DNA of 64,000 bases from positions 558,001-622,000 of the forward strand of contig NZ_JAHVJO010000002.1 in NCBI RefSeq assembly GCF_019801215.1. The letters run 5' to 3'. Origin of the DNA: Fictibacillus nanhaiensis. Its GTDB lineage: Bacteria > Bacillota > Bacilli > Bacillales > Fictibacillaceae. Of the stretch, positions 50,613 through 60,628 are shown piece by piece. The notes below the pieces were generated by a model. That model saw only the letters and a list, made by a program, of their open reading frames with translations, had not been told where the DNA came from and made no database searches. Position numbers and translations under genes: made by a program. Position 1 is the stretch's first letter; every line of letters starts with the position of its first letter.

Positions 50613-50643
50613 AAAAAAACGCCACCCATTGAGGTGACGTTTT
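50613..50643 (-). terminator. Terminator of mbl
   Basis: On the minus strand AACGTCACC pairs with GGTGGCGTT (one mismatch), followed by TTTTTAT. Confidence 0.7.
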
Positions 50644-50648
50644 ACAGC

Positions 50649-51650
50649 TTAAAAGATTTTTCGTTTTGCAATTTTATCCATATGTTCAAGCATAAGGCCT
50701 GTTCCGTTCGCCACCGCTCTCATCGGCTCTTCCGCGATCAAGACAGGTACCTTTAGCTCATCTGCAAATAGCCTGTCTATCCCGTGAAGCAGTGCTCCTC
50801 CGCCAGTGAGCATGATGCCTCTGTCGATGATGTCTGCTGATAGCTCAGGAGGAGTTTTCTCCAGCACGCTTTTCGCCGCTTGAACGATGACCATAACTGG
50901 CTCCATCAACGCTTTTTGAATTTCACCAGAGTACACAGTAATCGTACGCGGCAAACCGGAAACCATGTCACGTCCGCGGATCTCAAGTTCTTCTTCACGC
51001 GCTCCAGAGTAGACTGTTGCGACATTAAGCTTAATATTCTCAGCCGTACGCTCGCCGATCAACAGCTTGTACTCTTTCTTTATGTACTGAAGGATCTCGG
51101 CATCGAACTTGTCCCCAGCCATTTTAATAGAAGAGGAGGTGACAATATCACCCATGCTCAAGACCGCAATGTCAGTTGTGCCACCACCGATGTCAACAAC
51201 CATATTGCCGCTTGGCTGGAAGATATCCATCCCCGCCCCGATTGCAGCCACTTTCGGCTCTTCTTCAAGAAACGTTTGCTTTGCTCCGCATTTTTGCGCA
51301 GCTTCTTTAATGGCTTTTTGCTCAACGGACGTAATGTTCGTTGGGGTACAGATCAAGATTCGAGGTTTCGCAAACACGCCCTTCACTTTGATTTTATTAA
51401 TAAAGTGTTTCAGCATTTGCTCCGTTACTTCAAAGTCAGCGATTACGCCATCTTTTAGCGGACGAATGGCCACGATGTTTCCTGGTGTACGCCCTACCAT
51501 ACGGCGAGCTTCCTCACCGACAGCAAGAGCTTTTCCAGTATTCGTGTCGATCGCAACAACGGATGGCTCATCAAGCACAATTCCTTTTCCTTTTACATAG
51601 ATCAATACATTAGCGGTACCAAGGTCAATTCCAACGTCCCTTGAAAACAT
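50649..51650 (-). CDS. mbl: MreB-like rod-shape protein Mbl
   Basis: A 333-residue bacterial actin that guides sidewall peptidoglycan synthesis. It starts MFSRDVGIDLGTANVLIYVK (phosphate-1 motif). GNMVVDIGGGTTDIAVLS is phosphate-2 and GIMLTGGGALLHGID is the adenosine motif. Location beside spoIIID and flhO is the Bacillus mbl locus, which separates it from mreB and mreBH. The SD GGGAGG precedes the ATG. Confidence 0.96.
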   Translation of the reverse strand: MFSRDVGIDLGTANVLIYVKGKGIVLDEPSVVAIDTNTGKALAVGEEARRMVGRTPGNIVAIRPLKDGVIADFEVTEQMLKHFINKIKVKGVFAKPRILICTPTNITSVEQKAIKEAAQKCGAKQTFLEEEPKVAAIGAGMDIFQPSGNMVVDIGGGTTDIAVLSMGDIVTSSSIKMAGDKFDAEILQYIKKEYKLLIGERTAENIKLNVATVYSGAREEELEIRGRDMVSGLPRTITVYSGEIQKALMEPVMVIVQAAKSVLEKTPPELSADIIDRGIMLTGGGALLHGIDRLFADELKVPVLIAEEPMRAVANGTGLMLEHMDKIAKRKIF

Positions 51651-51741
51651 GTTTTATCCTCCCTGTTAAACAATCCATACGATATAATGACATTTTTAGT
51701 AAAAAATCGAAGTTCTATCCAATTAATCATTATATCACATG

Positions 51742-51750
51742 TTTGTCGAA
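51742..51750 (+). promoter_or_regulatory. Candidate Spo0A box
   Basis: TTTGTCGAA matches the 0A-box consensus TTTGTCRAA exactly. It lies between spoIIID and mbl, about 92 nt before the mbl start. A 9-bp match can arise by chance, and two more copies occur in repeat-array leaders. Confidence 0.3.
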
Positions 51751-51837
51751 CAAGGTTAAAAATTGTCAAAAAATAATTTGGGACATTTCAGAAAAGAACG
51801 AGGTACATAATGTTCAGGTGTCAATTGATTTTCCTAC

Positions 51838-52104
51838 TTATTGAACAACTTCCTCTGCGCCCTTTTTGTATTTTACGCGCGTCGCTTCCCCACCCCTCAA
51901 GTGGCGGATGGACTTGTGGTATTCGAGGATTTCTTTTACGTTATTTGCAAGATCCGGATTAATTTCAGGCAGTCGCTCGGTGAGGTCTTTATGCACCGTG
52001 CTTTTGGAAACCCCGAATTCTTTTGCGATCATGCGGACTGTTTTTCTTGTCTCCACGATATACCGTCCTATCTTGATGGTTCGCTCTTTGATGTAATCGT
52101 GCAC
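51838..52104 (-). CDS. spoIIID: Sporulation transcription factor SpoIIID
   Basis: An 88-residue DNA-binding regulator of the mother-cell programme, acting between sigma E and sigma K. The helix-turn-helix lies at about residues 22-42 (TVRMIAKEFGVSKSTVHKDL), and the C-terminal basic helix ends RHLRGGEATRVKYKKG. It starts at a GTG (VHDYIKERTIKIGRYIV) with GGGAGG upstream. Its neighbours mbl and spoIIQ match the usual locus. Confidence 0.97.
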   Translation of the reverse strand: MHDYIKERTIKIGRYIVETRKTVRMIAKEFGVSKSTVHKDLTERLPEINPDLANNVKEILEYHKSIRHLRGGEATRVKYKKGAEEVVQ

Positions 52105-52453
52105 ACCACTCGCCTCCCTAAAATGGATGTGAGAGATGCGATTGAGACTTCTATGAACAAGCTACGTGACAAGTTTTGTTGTCATCTTCGGCTTATAAGT
52201 ATTGCTTCCATTCCCCTTTTTCCACCGCAGCCATAGTACGATTTCTCACCGCTCACCCTCAATTGAATTATTGTAGGTTTTGTAACATCTTATTAACCAA
52301 GTTTTCGTTATATGCCTAAATCTCAACTGGGACAAGGGGAAATGTCCAATTTTGTGAAAAAACCTACATCATCCCTTGAAAAATTAAACATATTAATTTT
52401 AGCTCCTAACAGATGGACTAGCTTTGTGAGGATCTATTGATGGTCACCGCTTC

Positions 52454-52608
52454 TTTTACGGTACGTGTTCTTTTTTCTGTTACACGATTGCTCATAGAAC
52501 TGTGACTTTCGCTCATAGAACTTTGACTTTTGCTCATAGACTCATCATTTTCGCTCATAGAAATCCTCTTTTCACTCATAGACCGCTTCTATTCGCTCAT
52601 AGAACGTA
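52454..52608. repeat. Short-period repeat array B' (21-bp period, 6 units)
   Basis: (G/A)CTCATAGA recurs at 52490, 52511, 52532, 52553, 52574 and 52595, an exact 21-bp period. The leader beginning TTTTACGGTACGTGTTCTT at 52454 matches about 41 of 46 bases of the array B leader, with the same 36-nt offset to the first unit. It lies in the 635-nt gap between spoIIID and spoIIQ; the remaining part (52105-52453) shows nothing further. Confidence 0.88.
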
Positions 52609-52700
52609 AAACAAGGGGATTTTTTAGCTTTCTTACCGCTGTTTCTGAAGCAGAAACGTCCGTCATCGTACCCCGCTTACTAAATATCATGAGGAAATAC

Positions 52701-52730
52701 GAAAAAAGCTGACTCGATTGAGTCAGCTTC
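52701..52730 (-). terminator. Terminator of spoIIQ
   Basis: AAGCTGACTC pairs perfectly with GAGTCAGCTT and a T run follows on the minus strand. The stem is almost the same as that of the ZorAB-like operon terminator. Confidence 0.88.
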
Positions 52731-52739
52731 ACTACATTT

Positions 52740-53675
52740 TTATTCGTTTGCACCAGAATCATCTGCAGATGTTGGGTCTGTTTCTGCGGGAGCATCAGTA
52801 TCTTCTGCTGACTCCGTTGATGATTCTTTTTCACGATTTTGGTCTTTGCCATCTTTGTCGTATTGGCCGTCTTTCGTGTCTTTGCTGCCTTTATCATCGG
52901 CTTTTGGTGCCGCAGGCTTCTTCTCTTCTGCTTTCTTTTCCTCAACGGCTTTCTTCTCTTCTGCTTTCTTCATCTCTTTACGAGAGTCTTCAACAGCGCT
53001 TGCAAGCTGAGCTACAGATTGATCCCAAGCCATTACTGGGTCCACTGCTTCTCCGTCTTTACGAACTTCGAAGTGGGCGTGGATCTTAGCATCTTTATCG
53101 TATGCATTTTCGCCAGCTTGTCCTAAAACTGCACCTTGTTTCACTTGGTCACCTTGTTTTACTGATACAGAGGCTAATGAAGAATAGTGTGTGACAACAC
53201 CTTTGTCATGTTCAACTTCTACCACCCAGCCTAGTGCAGGGTCTTTTCCTACTTTTACAACATTACCGCTTAGTGCTGCTGTTACATCAAACGCTTTTCC
53301 GTCTTCTGTTGCAAGATCAATACCGCGATTTTGGTAGTAGATATTGTTATAGTATACGAGTGCTGCTTCTTGCTCTTGAGCTGTAGCATCTTGACTAAAG
53401 AAATCTTTAATTACTTCAATGGCTTCAGGGTCTGCAACTGGCATTTGGAATCTTTCTTTTGTTAAAGAAACCGGTACTGCTGTTCCATCGTCTTCAAACG
53501 CGCTATCCGGAGTATTGTCCTCCACATTTTTCGCATCGTTTTGATACCATAGAACAGATGTTAAAATGACTGCTGCGAAACTAAGATATACTGCAGGATA
53601 AACCCAACGTTTTTTCATAGCATTCTTACCTTTCATCGGTACTGTTTTTTTGGTTTGTTTTTCTTCTTCTTTCAT
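52740..53675 (-). CDS. spoIIQ: Stage II sporulation protein SpoIIQ (M23-type domain)
   Basis: A 311-residue forespore membrane protein that pairs with SpoIIIAH across the intermembrane space. The membrane helix is at about residues 25-45 (RWVYPAVYLSFAAVILTSVL). A LytM/M23 domain spans about 115-220. It is degenerate: the first zinc His is replaced in RGIDLATEDG, although the closing HAHFEV is kept. The C-terminal 80 residues are a low-complexity tail of Lys/Glu/Ala then Asp/Ser/Thr. The gene order spoIIID-spoIIQ-spoIID is conserved in Bacillus. Confidence 0.93.
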   Translation of the reverse strand: MKEEEKQTKKTVPMKGKNAMKKRWVYPAVYLSFAAVILTSVLWYQNDAKNVEDNTPDSAFEDDGTAVPVSLTKERFQMPVADPEAIEVIKDFFSQDATAQEQEAALVYYNNIYYQNRGIDLATEDGKAFDVTAALSGNVVKVGKDPALGWVVEVEHDKGVVTHYSSLASVSVKQGDQVKQGAVLGQAGENAYDKDAKIHAHFEVRKDGEAVDPVMAWDQSVAQLASAVEDSRKEMKKAEEKKAVEEKKAEEKKPAAPKADDKGSKDTKDGQYDKDGKDQNREKESSTESAEDTDAPAETDPTSADDSGANE

Positions 53676-53763
53676 TTTTCATCACCTCAGCAACAAGTTT
53701 GAACAGAATTCTGAAAATATATACTTTAGCCCGTAAATTTTTTGAAAGTTTTTTTCGACATGC

Positions 53764-53836
53764 AAAAAAAACCGCACCATGTCTATGACACAATGCGGTT
53801 CTTAATAACGAAGGGGTCTGTCCCGGGACAGACCCC
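53764..53836. repeat. Palindromic repeat copy 8, 24-bp perfect palindrome plus hairpin
   Basis: GGGGTCTGTCCC joins GGGACAGACCCC at 53813-53836, a perfect 24-bp palindrome. The hairpin 53770-53800 (AACCGCA with TGCGGTT, inner TGTC-tat-GACA) is the spoIID terminator on the minus strand, with a run of T at 53764-53771. The palindrome lies between the spoIID stop and that terminator. Confidence 0.85.
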
Positions 53837-53847
53837 TCTTTTACTTT

Positions 53848-54882
53848 TTAAGGGTGATAAGCTAGGCCTTTATCAGCGATCGGTTTGTAATCGGTGATCT
53901 CAATTCCTTTATAATAATAGCTTACGATTTGTTCATAAGATTTGCCTTCCATCGCCATCCCGTTTGCTCCGTACTGACTCATACCAACTCCGTGTCCGTA
54001 GCCTTTTGTAGTGATGATGATCTGTTTTCCCTTTTTCTCCATTTGAAAATCGGTCGAGCGGAGTTCCAGCTTCTCTCGTATTTCTTTACCGGTAAATGCT
54101 TTTTTCCCTATTGAAATTTTGCCGATCCGTTTTCCGCTCGTCGTTGAGACGATCTTTCCAACTTTACCGTTCTTCGTTATGGAAACACCGAGCTTTTCTT
54201 CCACTGTGTCTACGGAAAGGTGAACCGTCTGTAAGTATTTTGGTGATTCTTTATCCCACGGACTTTCAACACTTCGTAAATAAGGGTATTTGTTTTTCCA
54301 ATAGTCTTCCGAATTGACGGTGAATCCATTGCTCGTTGAAAAGAAGCTAGCTTGAATCGGCTCCCCTTCATACGTTAAAATCTGCCCTTTTGTTTCTGTA
54401 ACAGCTTTAACGATCTTTGCGAGTTTCTCGTTAAAATTCTCTCCCCAAAGCGTTTGCAGTTCTTCATTTCCTTTATACACCTGATGCATGATCGTGTCTG
54501 TTACGACAGCATCTTCCGGCATTCGATCATCTTTTGCCGGGTTTAGCAGCGCTTTAACAATAAACGTTCTGGCGGTTAATGCTTGTGCTTTCAATGCTTC
54601 TAGTTCAAACTCTGCGGGCATCTCAGAAGCCACTACCCCCGCAACATACTCTTCTAACGGAATATTCTGGACCGTATCCATAGATGTTCGAAACACCGGG
54701 ACAACGATATCCGAATGAGGCATTTCCAAAGCTAGCATTCTCTCAGATGGCCGTGCTTTGTTTTCTTCATTCCACTCAGGAGGCGGAGACGAAAATGGTA
54801 GCACGAGTATGGTGGGAAGCAAGACGATAATGGTAATAAAAATTACTAGAATCCAGATCAGCGGCTTGATTTTTACATGCAC
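53848..54882 (-). CDS. spoIID: Stage II sporulation protein D (peptidoglycan hydrolase)
   Basis: A 344-residue membrane-anchored lytic transglycosylase needed for septal peptidoglycan remodelling during engulfment. The N-terminal anchor is at about residues 5-27. Motifs EYVAGVVASEMPAEFELEALKAQALTART (catalytic Glu near 88) and the C-terminal GYGHGVGMSQYGANGMA are invariant in the family. The GTG at 54882, 9 nt after AGGAGGG, gives the usual length; an upstream ATG lacks an SD. It lies downstream of murA as in Bacillus. Confidence 0.96.
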   Translation of the reverse strand: MHVKIKPLIWILVIFITIIVLLPTILVLPFSSPPPEWNEENKARPSERMLALEMPHSDIVVPVFRTSMDTVQNIPLEEYVAGVVASEMPAEFELEALKAQALTARTFIVKALLNPAKDDRMPEDAVVTDTIMHQVYKGNEELQTLWGENFNEKLAKIVKAVTETKGQILTYEGEPIQASFFSTSNGFTVNSEDYWKNKYPYLRSVESPWDKESPKYLQTVHLSVDTVEEKLGVSITKNGKVGKIVSTTSGKRIGKISIGKKAFTGKEIREKLELRSTDFQMEKKGKQIIITTKGYGHGVGMSQYGANGMAMEGKSYEQIVSYYYKGIEITDYKPIADKGLAYHP

Positions 54883-55075
54883 GTTCCCTTGCCCTCCTCT
54901 TTTGTTTTCTACCATACAACTTATACAAAAAGAGAAGACTTTAGAACATGAAAACTAGCAATTTTACAATGTGATTATGTTCATTATCAACCTATTACAA
55001 GTTTTGTACCGATAGCCGTCTGTTAAAAGGATATGGCGCATAAGTTGTAGGGAGACAGAGGAAAGGGGGAACATC

Positions 55076-55690
55076 ATGGAGCAGTTTCAACCGCCTGTTT
55101 TGATCCGGACGCTTACCTATTCTCCGCACAACATAAAGATTTATTACCCGCAGATTGAAGGGCAGATCAATCCACGTATTCAGCAGCAGGTTAATCAGCA
55201 GATTATTCAACAAAATCAAGAACTTGCCCATATGCAAAATCCAGAAACTCAGACTGAGATGTATGGAGAGTTTGGTATAAAAACGAACGAAAAGAACATT
55301 TTAAGCGTGGCGTTCAGCAATTATGCGTATACGCCCATGCAAGCGCATGGTATGACGTATATCAAATCGCTGACATGGGATCTCACGACTGGCAGAACGT
55401 ATCGTCTGAAGGATCTCTTTAAACCGGACAGCAACTACGTGCAAGTGTTGAACCACATCATAAAAGAACAGATTAAAGCACTAAAGATTGATACGCTAGA
55501 GCCGTTTAAAAGCATCAGGCCCGATCAGGATTTTTATATTGCCGATAAAGCTCTCGTTATCTATTTTCAGCTGTATGAGATCACGGCTTATGTGTATGGT
55601 TTTCCGATGTTTTCAATCTCGGTTTTTGATCTGCAGAATATTATCGATGAGAAAGGTCCCCTCGGCAGAATGGCGGTATATGGATTATAG
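55076..55690 (+). CDS. DUF3298 domain protein (RsiV/PdaC-type fold)
   Basis: A 204-residue protein without signal peptide or membrane helix. Residues about 20-85 form the DUF4163-like part (IKIYYPQIEG, then INPRIQQQVNQQI). Residues about 100-195 form DUF3298 (GMTYIKSLTWDLTTGRTYRLKDLF, then LVIYFQLYEITAYVYGFP). These domains occur in RsiV and deacetylase PdaC, but here stand alone in the cytosol. It is inserted into the conserved spoIID-murA region and converges with the M4 protease. Function is unknown. Confidence 0.82.
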   Translation: MEQFQPPVLIRTLTYSPHNIKIYYPQIEGQINPRIQQQVNQQIIQQNQELAHMQNPETQTEMYGEFGIKTNEKNILSVAFSNYAYTPMQAHGMTYIKSLTWDLTTGRTYRLKDLFKPDSNYVQVLNHIIKEQIKALKIDTLEPFKSIRPDQDFYIADKALVIYFQLYEITAYVYGFPMFSISVFDLQNIIDEKGPLGRMAVYGL

Positions 55691-55698
55691 TAAAAAAA

Positions 55699-55736
55699 CA
55701 AAAACCCTGATCCTCGTAATAAGAATCAGGGTTTTT
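55699..55736. terminator. Bidirectional terminator between DUF3298 and M4 protease genes
   Basis: AAAAACCCTGAT pairs with ATCAGGGTTTTT with short internal mismatches; it serves both convergent genes. Confidence 0.85.
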
Positions 55737-55744
55737 ACTTGTAT

Positions 55745-57478
<1,734 letters not shown>

Positions 57479-57715
57479 TTATTTTCAAACTATTTCAAAA
57501 ATTTTGATAGATTGGTACTAATCGGTAGGATTCCGGTGAAAAAGAGGGTCTTTTTGACCACTTGATTGCAGTTGGAAATATGAGACCAAAGTCACGAATA
57601 AGTAAAAAGTCCTTTATAATGGACCCATTGATAGGCAAACAATAAAAAAGCCATCTTCTTCACGCTTAAAATCAGTGATAAAGATCGCTTTTAGATTTCA
57701 TTTTATGTATATTTT

Positions 57716-57805
57716 CACGTTATTCAGCATTTCTCTTACGTTATTTTCAATAATTCCACGTTATTTAGCATTTGTCCTACGTTATTTGCATTTTTTCCAC
57801 GTTAC
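57716..57805. repeat. Short-period repeat array C (ACGTTA motif, 20.5-bp mean period)
   Basis: ACGTTA begins at 57717, 57738, 57758, 57779 and 57799, spacings 21, 20, 21 and 20. It is also a tandem 41-bp repeat: 57716-57756 and 57757-57797 share CACGTTATT, AGCATTT, TACGTTATTT and a T-rich end. It lies in the 500-nt gap between the M4 protease gene and the small membrane protein gene; nothing else is evident there. Confidence 0.85.
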
Positions 57806-57881
57806 AGGGAACTTATCGAATTTTCGACAACTACAAACCCTCCCCCTTACTCACCCATCACTCCACCACATGCCAACAAAT

Positions 57882-57908
57882 AAAAAAAGCCGGCGCCTCC
57901 GCCAGCTT
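57882..57908 (-). terminator. Terminator of the small membrane protein gene
   Basis: On the minus strand AAGCTGGC pairs with GCCGGCTT (one mismatch), followed by TTTTTTAT. Confidence 0.75.
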
Positions 57909-57915
57909 TGTTCAG

Positions 57916-58062
57916 CTACTTCATTTTCCTGCCTTTAATGAAATTAAAGATAAAAATAATGAGAGCGATAACGAGCAGGATATGGATAACACCGCCTGCT
58001 ACTTTAAATACTAAGCCTAATAACCAAAGCACGACTAATATTGCGATTATTGTCCAAAGCAT
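57916..58062 (-). CDS. Lmo0937 family small membrane protein
   Basis: This 48-residue protein begins MLWTIIAILVVLWLLGLVFK and has two hydrophobic helices separated by Gly-Gly, ending in a basic FIKGRKMK tail. This pattern is that of the Lmo0937 family in Listeria and Bacillus. AAGGGAAG lies 8 nt before the ATG. It is transcribed alone. Function is unknown, although members are often stress-induced. Confidence 0.82.
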   Translation of the reverse strand: MLWTIIAILVVLWLLGLVFKVAGGVIHILLVIALIIFIFNFIKGRKMK

Positions 58063-58149
58063 GGGTTCAACTTCCCTTCAAATGATAGTATGTACTGTAG
58101 TTTTAGATTTCCCTCGGCAAGCGTTTTATAAACAATTTTCTATACAAAA

Positions 58150-58182
58150 AAAGAAAAGAACCCTCCAACCAGGGGGTTCTTA
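58150..58182 (-). terminator. Terminator of murA
   Basis: On the minus strand AAGAACCCCC pairs with GGAGGGTTCTT, followed by TTCTTTTTTT. Confidence 0.78.
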
Positions 58183-58196
58183 ATAAATATTAGAAT

Positions 58197-59507
58197 TTAA
58201 GCTAAATTACTTTTTAATGATTGCTCTTCTGCAGGTGTCGTTTTCACATCTTCGTTCACACGCTCGATGTCAGCACCTAATGCAGCCAATTTTTCTGTAA
58301 AAGCAACATATCCACGATCAATGTGCTTTAACTCCGTAACTCGTGTGTACCCTTCTGCGACAAGCCCAGCAAGTACAAGAGCTGCACCTGCTCGAAGGTC
58401 AGTAGAAGCTACTTCAGCACCTTGAAGGTTTACAGGTCCATTGATTACAGATGAACGGCCTTCGATCTTAATATCACCGTTCATGCGGCGGAATTCTTCC
58501 ACGTGCATAAAGCGGTTCTCAAACACCGTTTCCGTAATAACACTTGTTCCGTTTGCACGAAGCAAGAGAGCCATCATTTGTGACTGCAAGTCAGTCGGGA
58601 AACCTGGGTGTGGCATTGTTTTAATATCTACAGGCTTTAATTCACGAGGTCCACGAACACGCAGTCCATGTCCTTCTTCAGAAATTCGAACGCCCATTTC
58701 TTCCATTTTTGCGATTAAAGGACGTAAATGTTCAGCAATCGCATTCTCGATCAATACGTCACCTTCTGTAATTGCGGCAGCAACCATATACGTTCCTGCT
58801 TCAATACGGTCTGCAATTACAGCATGTTCAGCGCCATAAAGCTCTTCAACACCGATGATACGGATTGTGCCTGTACCTGCACCGATTACAGTTGCTCCCA
58901 TCGCGTTCAGGTAGTTAGCTAAACAAACGATTTCTGGTTCTTTTGCTGCATTTTCAATAACGGTAGTACCTTCAGCAAGTGTAGCAGCCATCATAAGGTT
59001 CTCGGTAGCTCCAACACTTGGGAAGTCTAAATAAATTTTAGCTCCGTGTAAGCGGCCATCTACTTTTGCTTCAATAAAGCCGTTACCAATCTTAACCGTT
59101 GCTCCCATCGCTTCAAAACCTTTTAAATGCTGATCGATCGGACGTGATCCAATTGCACATCCTCCAGGAAGTGCGATGCGGGATAGTCCAACACGAGCAA
59201 GTAATGGTCCCATAACTAAGAATGAGGCTCTCATTTTACGAACATATTCAAAAGGTGCTTCTGTTTTTAATTCATTCGTAGCGTCCACATGAATTTGCCC
59301 ATTTTCAAAAGCAACGTCAATATTTAAATAACGTAACACTTCATTAATCGTAAACACATCAGCAAGGGCTGGCACATCTTTAATTGTGCTCTTACCTTGA
59401 CTCGCTAAAATGGATGCTGCGATGACAGGAAGTACGGCATTCTTAGCTCCTTCAACTCGTACAGAGCCTTCTAACCGCCTACCACCACGGACAATGATTT
59501 TTTCCAA
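58197..59507 (-). CDS. murA: UDP-N-acetylglucosamine 1-carboxyvinyltransferase MurA
   Basis: A 436-residue cytosolic enzyme that adds enolpyruvate from PEP to UDP-GlcNAc, the first committed step of peptidoglycan synthesis. The Lys of GAKNAVLP (near 22) and the catalytic Cys of [16 protein letters not shown] (near 117, the fosfomycin target) are present. The start is a TTG with GGAGGGG 7 nt upstream. The neighbours ywmB and spoIID match the murAA locus of Bacillus. Confidence 0.96.
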   Translation of the reverse strand: MEKIIVRGGRRLEGSVRVEGAKNAVLPVIAASILASQGKSTIKDVPALADVFTINEVLRYLNIDVAFENGQIHVDATNELKTEAPFEYVRKMRASFLVMGPLLARVGLSRIALPGGCAIGSRPIDQHLKGFEAMGATVKIGNGFIEAKVDGRLHGAKIYLDFPSVGATENLMMAATLAEGTTVIENAAKEPEIVCLANYLNAMGATVIGAGTGTIRIIGVEELYGAEHAVIADRIEAGTYMVAAAITEGDVLIENAIAEHLRPLIAKMEEMGVRISEEGHGLRVRGPRELKPVDIKTMPHPGFPTDLQSQMMALLLRANGTSVITETVFENRFMHVEEFRRMNGDIKIEGRSSVINGPVNLQGAEVASTDLRAGAALVLAGLVAEGYTRVTELKHIDRGYVAFTEKLAALGADIERVNEDVKTTPAEEQSLKSNLA

Positions 59508-59537
59508 CGATATTCCCCTCCGCGTCCAATTTGTATA

Positions 59538-60287
59538 TTAATATTCAGACGTAATTATTGGTGTGCCAATTGTGACAGTAGTTTTACTGCCCAATCCTTC
59601 AGTTCTTAACGCAACCTGAAGATTCATTTTATGTTGTTGACCAGTATAAATCGCTTGTTCCCACTGCTCATTATATGCAGATAGTGACACAAACGTCTCT
59701 TCCCTTAATTCCTCTACAGAAACCGCTGAAAAAGCTTGTACCAGTTCATTTGCTTGCGAATACAAATCAACCACCATTTTATCACCGTATGTACCGGTAA
59801 CACAAGAGAAAATTTTCGGATTTCCTCCCACTGATTTTTCAATACGGTTCTCTAATAATGGCTCGATCTGTTTTTTCCAGTTTGGATTTGTTTCGACAAG
59901 TCCTTCAACCGCATAAATAAAATACGATGCAGATTGGTCTTTGTGGGGGTATGTAATGACGGTAATCTTTTCAGTTACCTTCATATCAGCACGATGATTC
60001 AGTCCGGTCATTTTGTGATGTCCTGCCTCATCTTCTGTTACCGCCCAGTTAAATTCAGGATAATTGCGCTTAAGCTCTTCTGCTTTTGTTAAATACCCTA
60101 GTCCTTTAGATGTAAAACCTATTTGTCCGCGAAAATACATCGTCCATTTATCTAGTTTCACACCACTGTCAGTTAAAACGTTTATTATATGGGAAACTTC
60201 ATTAGTTTTATCGTCAGTTTTTGCATATCCGGAAGTAATCATAAGCATAAGCAAAATTGCTGTAATCGCCATTGTCCATTTTTTCAT
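59538..60287 (-). CDS. ywmB: YwmB family (TATA-box-binding-like fold) exported protein
   Basis: A 249-residue protein. A signal-type N-terminus (MKKWTMAITAILLMLMITSG) leads to the conserved YwmB body, including VKLDKWTMYFRGQIGFTSKG and the late VSLSAYNEQWEQAIYTG. The ATG at 60287 gives the usual signal peptide; the frame extends 12 codons upstream. It sits directly upstream of murA in the same direction, as in B. subtilis. Function is unknown. Confidence 0.88.
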   Translation of the reverse strand: MKKWTMAITAILLMLMITSGYAKTDDKTNEVSHIINVLTDSGVKLDKWTMYFRGQIGFTSKGLGYLTKAEELKRNYPEFNWAVTEDEAGHHKMTGLNHRADMKVTEKITVITYPHKDQSASYFIYAVEGLVETNPNWKKQIEPLLENRIEKSVGGNPKIFSCVTGTYGDKMVVDLYSQANELVQAFSAVSVEELREETFVSLSAYNEQWEQAIYTGQQHKMNLQVALRTEGLGSKTTVTIGTPIITSEY

Positions 60288-60394
60288 CCCCAGCACATCC
60301 TCTCTATTTCTCATTGTTGCCAAAGAAATGAGGGATATCCGTGGAACTTGTAGTCATATTCCGACAATTCCGTTAATCCTTTACGGTAAGGATT

Positions 60395-60628
60395 CTATCC
60401 AAATAATTGGCTTAGATTGGTGGAATACTGTAGATACTTTAAAAAGAAATCACTAGCCAGACTCGCGAGGCTTATGACAAGTAAAATGTAAAGCACTCTT
60501 GCCTGCATGACCTTTCCTTTTTTGATCCACGAATCAAAATGAATCGCTTGCATGGCCCACCAAGCAATAACAAGAAATAATAAATGTACGATGATATGTA
60601 ACAAAGCTTGTTGCCCTATTGGAATCAT
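60395..60628 (-). CDS. ywzB: YwzB family (DUF1146) membrane protein
   Basis: A 77-residue protein with two membrane helices (about residues 5-25 and 45-65) joined by the conserved basic stretch HFDSWIKKGKVMQARVLYIL. The DUF1146 family lies between the ATP synthase or Nuo genes and ywmB-murA in many bacilli. Function is unknown. Confidence 0.85.
   Translation of the reverse strand: MIPIGQQALLHIIVHLLFLVIAWWAMQAIHFDSWIKKGKVMQARVLYILLVISLASLASDFFLKYLQYSTNLSQLFG

Noticed and set aside
52325-52350. GGGACAAGGGGAAATGTCC as a repeat copy
   Set aside because: The arms do not match the GGGG...CCCC core and there is no adjacent hairpin.
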